DNA of 64,000 nt from Stratiolaelaps scimitus (Eukaryota; Arthropoda; Arachnida; Mesostigmata; Laelapidae), in NCBI GenBank assembly GCA_019614645.1, contig JABWDB010000016.1, forward strand, positions 1,922,001 through 1,986,000, given 5' to 3'. Of the stretch, positions 57,430 through 64,000 are shown piece by piece (within the stretch, counting starts at the first letter, position 1; every line of letters starts with the position of its first letter). The notes under the pieces are model-generated. The model was not told the origin of the DNA. It ran no database searches and saw only the letters and a list, made by a program, of their open reading frames with translations. A program made the translations under genes and the position numbers.

Positions 57430-58560
57430 CCCCACCTTCTGAACTATTTTTGTGACAACCCTTTGAAGACAATGAGGCAAGCGACACGAGGGCCGAATGT
57501 TTCCGTGATTCGTTGAAATGTTGACGGCACCGCCGTCGACGGCGCCGCCGCAACGGCAGCGAGGAAACTATTCCTGTTCATCTTCTGCAGCGTATAACAT
57601 TTGTCCTTTTTCCGTCTACAATGATCTACTACTGCTGAAGCTGCTATGGCCGTGAGAAGTGATGTCAGACACGAGTCTTCTCGCCACCTGCACAGAATGT
57701 GCAAGATGAGAAGATGACTGCTGCTGCTGCCGCCGCCGGCGCCACAGTGCGCGCCAGAGTGGCGCTAGTAATGGTGATCCCGCTACTGCATTTACCGTCA
57801 CACAAAAATCGCCGCATTCGCTGAACGAGCGACTATTCTGACGTTTGCTGCGGGGCATTCGCGCAAGCCCCATCTGTCCGCTCACGCGATGATTTTCCCT
57901 AACGCCACACTGGAGGTGGTAGTACAGCATCTGTGGTCGCTGCTGCTGCTGCTGCTGGTGATACTCCGACGCTTCTCCGCGACGTGGTGTCTCTCAAACC
58001 CCGATCCCACTAGCGGTCGTTTTACTCAGGGAAAGCGCTCGTGAGTTCCCTTCCTCTTCGTCCATTGTGACTCTGTCTTCCGCGCTCCAGCCGCCGCTGT
58101 GTCTTCCTCCTTGTTCTGTAGCTTTCCACCGTCATCTATCTTCTTGTGACTTCCCCCGTAGTCTCCCCCCACCCACACGCTTGTCGACTGCATCCCCCAA
58201 GCCTCTGTGTGGCCTGGCCAGGTCCCTAATGAGCATCTCATTTCCCCCATACGCGCCCCTGGCCAGGCCACCCAACGGGCCCAACCCCGCATAGGGTTTC
58301 CCTTCCCGTGATAATAATAATGTCGCCATCTGCTCCCTCTGGGGAACGATGCTGCTTGAACCACTCTCTGTGCTGTTGTTGTCCGCTGCTATGGACACAA
58401 ATACAGGGTGAGCCAAGCAAAAGGATACGATCGTCCCCAGAAGCAGTTGGATTGAAGCGTGCGCTTCCCCACTCTGCTGGTGCTGCGCTTCGACCTTGGC
58501 CTGGCTGGCCGCTAGGATAACACTCTCGTTAGTTTTATCATGTATGTATAACATTTCATG
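57430..58560. promoter_or_regulatory. GC-rich island, possible promoter / first-exon region
   Basis: High GC, a (CTG)n tract at 57939..57957, and open frames on both strands (57616..57930 -, 58132..58554 -, 58067..58294 +). On the - strand an ATG at about 57580 starts MNRNSFLAAVAAAPSTAVPS with GC-rich codons and might be a first exon, but the donor is weak. Confidence 0.28.
58209..58271. other. 14-bp inverted repeat, 35-nt spacer
   Basis: GTGGCCTGGCCAGG (58209..58222) and CCTGGCCAGGCCAC (58258..58271) are exact reverse complements. Each arm also contains the 10-bp palindrome CCTGGCCAGG. Confidence 0.85.
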
Positions 58561-59130
58561 ATGCCCACCGCCTTCATGAGAGCTTGCAAAATTCGGTATT
58601 CTCGTGATTCAACAGGGTTTAATGTTTGTAGCAGATGATATAATATAGATATATCATCGCTAGATGTGTAATCAATGGCCTACACCAGACATACAACGAA
58701 CAGTTGTGGGACATTGTGGTTGAAGAAGGCGCAAGATCGGGACAGGACAATTCTCAACTTCTGATTGCGGACTCTCGGAGTCCACCGCCACTCGCGCACT
58801 CTAGACTTCGTTCGAGCGATTCGTTAAACCGTGTCACGTCAGATCGCTGCTATTGAGCACTATAGGTAAGCCCACGTTCCTCAAGGAAAGGGGTCCGACC
58901 AGTGGAAACTCTTTCTGCAAACTAACCAGTTTGCCAATTTATACAGCCGCAAAACTCTCAAACTGCCTGACAATTTAATGATCGATCTAACAATGTTTTA
59001 TTCACAATACAAAACATAATCATTAATACGAAAAAAACTGAACTAACCCCGTATTTGATTCTATACGCCACATGTCAGTCGTCATCCTAGCGAGACATAG
59101 ATAGGGCATAAGTCTGCCGATCCTTTGGGG
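58561..59130. other. Non-coding stretch, no gene seen
   Basis: No credible exon. Confidence 0.4.
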
Positions 59131-59134
59131 TCGT

Positions 59135-59389
59135 TTGTTGCCGATCCGTTTGTTTACCCGCAACTGGGATTCCCACCGACTTCGGAAGATTTTCGTCAAC
59201 CCCGAGAGCCGTCCAATCCTCCCCGACGCCATTCCCGTCGACAGCATCTCCGCCCTCGTATTGCAGTCGCCGCGCCGCAAAGCTAGTCCCATTAGCGAGG
59301 TTCGACCATCCACAATGGATCGCGCGAAAGCCCCGTGTGGTGTCGAGTCGAGTCAAAGCCTGCGTATCATTCGATGCGCAGCCGGCTAG
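59135..59389 (+). CDS. Codon-biased open segment, possible exon
   Basis: The frame (for example RKIFVNPESRPILPDAIPVD) shows a strong run of C/G third positions between about 59180 and 59285, which the other frames lack. That run is the best single sign of coding in this part. A TAG ends it at 59387..59389. The same frame reopens at 59459..59785 after two stops, with a possible acceptor (AAGGAAATAG) between, so the two pieces may be exons of one gene. No family is recognised. Confidence 0.25.
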   Translation: MLPIRLFTRNWDSHRLRKIFVNPESRPILPDAIPVDSISALVLQSPRRKASPISEVRPSTMDRAKAPCGVESSQSLRIIRCAAG

Positions 59390-59458
59390 CCAGCCAGCCT
59401 AGTGTTATCGGCGACGATGTGAAGGAAATAGCAGCTCCCGGGGCTCTGCTCTCCCTAT

Positions 59459-59785
59459 GTGCCGCTGCAGAATGTTAGAAGCCGAAGTAGAGGCTTTGCA
59501 AGGAATGCAGTCGATTCTCACCCCCGTCGCGTGGCCCGTTACAGTAACGCCGAACGCATTGGAATCCTCAACGAGCGAACGAAAGCAAGCATGGTGTGGT
59601 GCCGGTTGCACAGTACTCGGAGAACGCCGCCGGCAGACGACGCTCCCTCGTTCGGGCGCCTGCTGTCTCGGGTCCGCCTGCCGTCGCCCGCAGATACGAC
59701 ACGACGACACCCCGAGAACTTTATTATTCCCGATCGACAACCGACGAAGCTGGATCTGACTGGTCGTATCCCCTTCCCAGACTAG
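59459..59785 (+). CDS. Open segment of 108 codons, possible continuation of 59135..59389
   Basis: It lies in the same frame as the codon-biased segment upstream, is basic and Pro/Arg-rich (for example RLPSPADTTRRHPENFIIPD), and ends at a TAG. Other frames are open as well because the stretch is GC-rich, so the assignment is weak. Confidence 0.18.
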   Translation: MPLQNVRSRSRGFARNAVDSHPRRVARYSNAERIGILNERTKASMVWCRLHSTRRTPPADDAPSFGRLLSRVRLPSPADTTRRHPENFIIPDRQPTKLDLTGRIPFPD

Positions 59786-60430
59786 CCGTTATTCTTGCAG
59801 CGTGATACTATGACTGTAACAGCTGCCGTTCATATTACAGTAACGGGAATATAACCACCATATTCGTCGTTTGCATGGAAAGGGAAAGGAGAGAAGGGTG
59901 ACTTTGTATAGCTATGTATCTTCTACGACTCTTCACTTACTCAGCCCTAAGAATGATGTGCATTTTGTGCATATACACAAACAAGCGCGTGGCATATTGT
60001 TAATATGTTAGATATTGACAATAAGAGTCGCACAATGACCGATGGTCCATTTATGATTGGTGATTAACAGCGCAACCGTGGCGGCAGTCGGCAGCACCGC
60101 CCCACTCCTTGGCGGGCACTTCAAAACATACTTTTGAGGAGGGTATGTGTCGTATCTCACAACACATACAACTCACAATATCACAATTGGAGTGGATTTG
60201 AAAAGTTCATTAAAGAACTATTATATTTCCAAGTTGGTGTGTGTGTGTGTGTATATCCAACCATAACTTCAGTCGATAACTTCGTGGCTATATTATACTA
60301 ATGCCACAGTGAGTACGAGTGTACCTGCATTTACAACTTGAAGACGGTTAGGTTTTTAGTAGGTTAGCTTTTATCTGTAATATCTCAGCTTTCTCCTGTT
60401 TTGTTGTCATCATTGCCTCACAATTATTAT
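59786..60430. other. Non-coding stretch, no gene seen
   Basis: Contains (GT)n at 60237..60252. Confidence 0.45.
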
Positions 60431-60434
60431 ATTA

Positions 60435-60470
60435 GGCTGACCCAAAAAAATACAAACTTCTTTGCTGTTA
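60435..60470 (+). repeat. Mariner-like terminal sequence
   Basis: TTAGGCTGACCCAAAAAAAT resembles the TTAGGTTGGC... inverted terminal repeats of the cecropia/mellifera mariner subfamilies. No second inverted copy is seen nearby. Confidence 0.25.
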
Positions 60471-61449
60471 TTTAATTACAAACATCTTTTTACTTTATAA
60501 GATATCAATTATTTTTGTAATGGGTGACCTCGTCGCATGTCGTGCCAACATTACAAATTGACTGTGGGCCTGCGTTTACAATCCATAATATGGATGATAA
60601 GATAACAGTTATTTTCTCTAATTAATATTCGTCACTTTTTGGAGAATTTACATTTTCTTTTGCGGCTCTCGGTCTTTCGCCGTATTAATTGTGAGTCGGT
60701 GTGTCCCTCTTGGTCTGTCATCAGAACGGCGCATTTGATCTGTGGCGATTGATTGAGTACCGAATGTGCCACTCTCTGCTGGTGGTGGCCTGTGATCTGC
60801 TGTCCCTTGTTTATTTTGGGCTCCGGCCGGCGGCGGTCTTCTACAAATTCTCCGAGCAATGCGGATTAATTCGCAATATACGTTTTATTGCTTGCCAGAC
60901 AGGAGTGGCATTCTAATTTTCGATGGACGGCCGTTTTTTTTGCTGCGGCTGTTCTGGTTGAGCATCCATGTTGCGTGGTGGTCATGTTTGTCTTGACAGA
61001 TGAATCTGTTGCCGTGAATGTGAGCGGTGCCATGCTCATGTTGTGCGCGGTGCGTGTTTTCGACCGGATTTGTGCCGGGATTGCCGTTTGTAGCTCCGGG
61101 GTTGTGTCCGATGAGCGCATCGATGGGTCCGCTTGCGATCCGCTCATCTAAAGTTCCTTTTGGTTTGATCGGCTCTGCTGATTCGAAGATGACTTGTCGA
61201 TCTCTGGTTGGTATGTTCGTGCTGTGAACTCAAGGATTTTTCATTGTTATTACCTCGAGTTCCGCGGCATGACATATAAGATAACTTGAGCATTGTAAAA
61301 ATTGGGGTTCCTTAAATAAATCAATGAACCTTTACGATTATTGCTTGTACGGTCTGGGATAACGACCACGATAAGGTGTCGTCTGTTGCTGATCATTTTT
61401 CTCTCGTTTTCTGTTCGGATTCTCTACGTTTTCAGTTTTGACAGCGCTC

Positions 61450-62035
61450 TCGCCCTTCATACTTGACTGGTGGTGGTAGGGTACTCTGGTGATGTGTTTA
61501 ATGAGCCAGAGCTAATAGAAATTTTTGAACTTTCTAGATATCTATCTTGGATTCGAATCCGTATGAATTTCGCACGGTTTGCCGTACCTCTCGAAGTGTT
61601 TACTTGTTTTCTTAATTGTCTGACGCGTTATTGTGTTGTGTCCCACGTCATCTAACTAAAATACTCACTATACCCGTCCACCGTAACTAGATAGTTTGTG
61701 CGACATGAAGATGTTTGGGTGTCCTATGTACCTTAATGCTGCTTTGCTCTGTAAGCCGGACATGCTGTACAACGAGTTACCCAAAGCTTCGCGTCATCTT
61801 GAATTTTCAGTCAGTATATGGTATCTCTAATGCGGCGGCACATGGCATCGTATGCAAGATGTGATTTATGTGCACGCCCTAGAAACTCAGCTTCGAGCCT
61901 CGGAGGGACCGCTACAGCCGAGCCTCGGTACACCACTCCTTGGTCCATGATCAGTTTATCGCGTATTACCCAGAACGTCACAATTTCTCTTGGGACCTCC
62001 TTTTCCTTGTTTGGCCAGCCCTACTGTACGGCAGT
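61450..62035 (-). pseudogene. Integrase remnant (zinc-binding and partial core)
   Basis: REIVTFWVIRDKLIMDQGVV, then RAHKSHLAYDAMCRRIRDTI, corresponds to the H2C2 zinc-binding domain. CTACPAY supplies the Cys pair. NYLVTVDGYSEYF contains the first core Asp. The middle of the core, with the second Asp, is shortened, and a late TSPEYP block survives. Confidence 0.7.
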
Positions 62036-62037
62036 GA

Positions 62038-62238
62038 TTAGTTTTTTGCATTGTTGCATTTTCCTTCGTTTGTTCTATCACCTGCTCTGTCAACGGGTCT
62101 GAGATTATGCTGTATTCGACCTGTTTTGTATCGCTTTGGGCAGGCTTTTGTGAATATGCTTTCTAACGGTTTGTGATCTAGGTGGACAGTCACGTTACTC
62201 CTTGCATACATATATTGATTGAATTTCTTGCATGCCAC
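62038..62238 (-). pseudogene. RNase H remnant
   Basis: ACKKFNQYMYARSNVTVHLD followed by HKPLESIFTK matches the FACxKFxxYxYGRxxxVxTDHKPLExI motif of Ty3/gypsy RNase H; the catalytic Asp of TDHKPL is conserved as LDHKPL. It carries a premature stop downstream. Confidence 0.75.
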
Positions 62239-62324
62239 GAGTAATACCAGACATTATTTTTCAATTACAGTCTTCATTAGTCAGTGCATTACAATCTTCA
62301 ACTAAGGCCCCTGCAGATGCACGA

Positions 62325-62420
62325 CGATAAAGTTTGACACTCATTCTGTGAAGTGGTCCATCTTCTGGATGACTCCCAGCCCTTCCACTTACTTGATTCC
62401 GTCGATGATAGCTTGCGCGT
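62325..62420 (-). pseudogene. Start of reverse transcriptase, truncated by internal deletion
   Basis: LGVIQKMDHFTE followed by a stop and VSNFIVV matches the GVIEKVD.PTEWVSN..VV block at the start of Ty3/gypsy RT. The next recognisable block, about 20 nt later, is already the end of the RNase H lead-in, so roughly the whole catalytic RT is missing. Confidence 0.6.
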
Positions 62421-62791
62421 TAGCCACAGGTAGGGTTCGTGGTTGTTATTGCACAGGCCTGGCGTCGTCTTTGATGTGAATTTTGACCGGTTGTGGCAAT
62501 TGTCCTGGACCTTGGCAGATGTCCTTGTATTCCTCGGTTAAGGCCTGCATGGACTACTGCCAGCATTATTGACACCATCGCAATTACTCTCAGTTGGTCA
62601 TACATTATCAGTACTGACCGGTGTACGCAGTCTAATTGAAGGACTTTGTTGTAGGCGCGCAAGTTCCGGTAGGTTGCTCTCCCGCTGACGTTGCAGGTAG
62701 CTCCCGTGTCGGAGGGTGCTCTAAGCTCTGTGTTGTTTTTGTTTCCGGTGTGCAGCGTGACGTGGAGCTTCCGCTTCGGCTTCTTCCTCAT
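62420..62791 (-). pseudogene. Protease remnant running into broken pol
   Basis: SDTGATCNV (Asp near 62710) is the catalytic motif of a retropepsin. The frame then drifts and ends at 62420, where the reverse transcriptase start should follow. Confidence 0.6.
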
Positions 62792-62982
62792 TCTTTCAGT
62801 GTGGAATGTTTGCCAGATTCATGTCCTTCGTATTCAGGGTCCTCCTCTTGTTCTAGTCTGACATAGTGCTTCTGTCTGGATCTGGACATCCGGGCGAAAT
62901 CATTCCTTTTATTACACTTGTTGCACGTTTCGTTCGAGGGCGGGACATATTTGTGAGAGATGTGGCCGTCCGCAGTTTCCAC
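62788..62982 (-). pseudogene. Gag zinc-knuckle region, degenerate
   Basis: CNKCNKRNDFARMS corresponds to the CxxC....H....C nucleocapsid knuckle with the His and last Cys replaced. Acidic sequence follows, as usual between knuckle and protease. Confidence 0.6.
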
Positions 62983-63059
62983 AGTTTCAACTTGGCGAGA
63001 ATCGTTCCGAAGATGAGCTTGTCTCTGTGTACCATTTCCTCGTGATCCTCATACGCGCA

Positions 63060-63368
63060 CTAACTTATTCGCTGGGTCATTCGCTCTCCGAAATCCTTCA
63101 CTGTTTCCACGTCTCCCTGGCCTGCTCTCTGAAATATGACATTTCTATGACATCTGTACCTTTTAGATAGTGTGTCTATTAAAGCCTTTAGTGAGTTGCA
63201 GGGTTGTTCGCCTGTCACATCGGTTCTGTGTCCTGGAGCCATTTCGTCGAGGCTGGTGAGAAAAATATGAGGAGCGCCACAGAACACTGATCTGAAGTGA
63301 GCTAGTTGTCTCCTGGGGCTCATATTGAACACGTCGTCTATCAGTACGTAATGTGTCCGCGCATCCAA
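63060..63368 (-). pseudogene. gag remnant
   Basis: The 102-codon frame carries a capsid-like segment (RRQLAHFRSVFCGAPHIFLT, and later VETVKDFGERMTQRI, which matches the ESV..F...L..L pattern of gypsy Gag). Stops before and after show that it is broken. Confidence 0.55.
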
Positions 63369-63522
63369 GAAGATCGACTAGTTTTCTCTGCGATCTCCTT
63401 CATGACTCATTGGCTTAGGAGTGTTAGTTCTTTGAGATATGTTTTATCTATCTGCGGTGTACCTGCTCTCCTCTTTGTACTCGATTATCCTTAAACTTTT
63501 GTATGGCGTTACCCATGTTCAA

Positions 63523-63540
63523 CCTAGTCTGACCGCGCCA
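63523..63540 (-). other. Primer-binding site of the gypsy element
   Basis: On the - strand TGGCGCGGTCAGACTAGG begins right after an LTR-type CA end. A PBS starts with TGG because it pairs with the tRNA 3' CCA. The matching tRNA was not identified. Confidence 0.5.
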
Positions 63541-64000
63541 TGCTAATACGTGAGATATGACAACATGAGAGCCGTACAGTGATTTCAAGTTTATTTCCGA
63601 TTGGTGTACCGTGCCGCCAGGTGGCGACACTTCTCGACTCCCTTGGCGCCAGGTGGCGACACCGCTCGACTCTCTTGACTTTAAAAGAATCATATTTTAC
63701 AATACATTTACTATACTGTTTGTGGATCAACGTGTATTATATAATTTCCGCCGTCTAGGCATCAGATCTGCTCGTTGTTTCTTCCATATAAGACGTGCGT
63801 TCAAATTTTTACGCACAATTATAACTATCGTAGGACGAAGTTGTGGGTAACCAAACTATTACACGGCATGTGTGTACACGTAAACTGTAATACTTGTACA
63901 AAGTGGCAATGTATGCATTTGTACAGGAAGTTTGGGAAGGAATTATGGCATTCCAAAATTACGCCACCAAAAGTGAACGAAATCCGTTGGGATTGCGTTT
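63541..64000 (-). mobile_element. 5' LTR of the gypsy element, cut by the window edge
   Basis: The LTR's 3' end (CA) is at 63541, directly before the PBS on the - strand. It contains a 32-bp tandem pair (63613..63676, CGCCAGGTGGCGACAC core). Its 5' boundary is not visible, so it extends to or beyond 64000. No matching 3' LTR is recognisable between about 59800 and 60850. Confidence 0.45.
63613..63676. repeat. 32-bp tandem duplication within the LTR
   Basis: Two copies with core CGCCAGGTGGCGACAC and a shared CTCGACTC; the core is itself a near-palindrome (GCCAGGTGGC). Confidence 0.75.

Larger units (their letters stand above)
60866..63480 (-). mobile_element. Gutted Ty3/gypsy retrotransposon, internal region
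   Basis: Read on the - strand, gag, zinc knuckle, protease, the start of reverse transcriptase, RNase H, integrase zinc-binding domain and integrase core follow in the Ty3/gypsy order. Several stops and frame changes separate them, and the peptides are closest to the widespread K02A2.6-like lineage. Between the reverse transcriptase start and RNase H the sequence jumps, so the catalytic YxDD domain is absent. Integrase is also interrupted. The element cannot move by itself. A degenerate tail extends to about 60632. Confidence 0.85.

Overview
The window looks like nuclear DNA of an arthropod; a mite or other chelicerate is plausible but not proven. There are no bacterial operons. A six-exon gene can be assembled across GT-AG introns, with phases agreeing at every junction. 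(TA)n tracts and CNN trinucleotide repeats are dense, and there are relics of a Ty3/gypsy retrotransposon, a mariner and an A-tailed retroposed element. Most of the sequence is intron or intergenic DNA, and most long open frames are chance products of simple repeats or of GC-rich stretches.

The best gene lies on the + strand at 39413..43720. It encodes a 430-residue homolog of CHTOP (Chromatin Target Of PRMT1 / FOP), a nuclear mRNA-export adaptor. Its N-terminus follows the vertebrate PKVVLKS...MSLNERF block, it carries two Gly/Arg-rich regions, and it ends in one Fop-duplication motif (TKEDLDKELDEYHR). The 3' flank holds two abutting perfect palindromes.

Left part (1 to 39 kb): long gene-poor stretches alternate with GC-richer patches at about 4.4-5.8, 9.8-10.7, 13.5-14.2, 16.8-18.3 and 36.1-38.1 kb, probably 5' ends or promoters of genes whose remaining exons I cannot join. 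Separate exon-like segments with good splice sites lie on the - strand (6..86, 10263..10367, 11095..11218, 12893..12999) and on the + strand (31374..31557, 36032..36100). A tentative three-exon - strand model runs from 24259 down to 22163. A SINE-like element (21.5-21.8 kb, -) and an A-tailed retroposed element with a 13-bp target duplication and a 3' hairpin (29.56-29.87 kb) also lie here.

Right part (44 to 64 kb): a decayed mariner transposase (45.7 kb), two inverted copies of a dispersed repeat (49.4-49.9 kb, -; 54.8-55.1 kb, +), a GC-rich probable promoter with a candidate first coding exon (50.6-51.8 kb), a GC-rich block at 57.4-58.6 kb, a codon-biased open region near 59.1-59.8 kb, and at the right edge a gutted Ty3/gypsy element on the - strand. 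That element keeps its primer-binding site, gag, protease, RNase H and integrase remnants but has lost nearly all of its reverse transcriptase.

I see no CRISPR array, rRNA or intact tRNA gene, and no candidate for a new multi-gene system. The most informative items are the CHTOP gene structure, the retroelement architectures and several precise hairpin or higher-order repeat structures.
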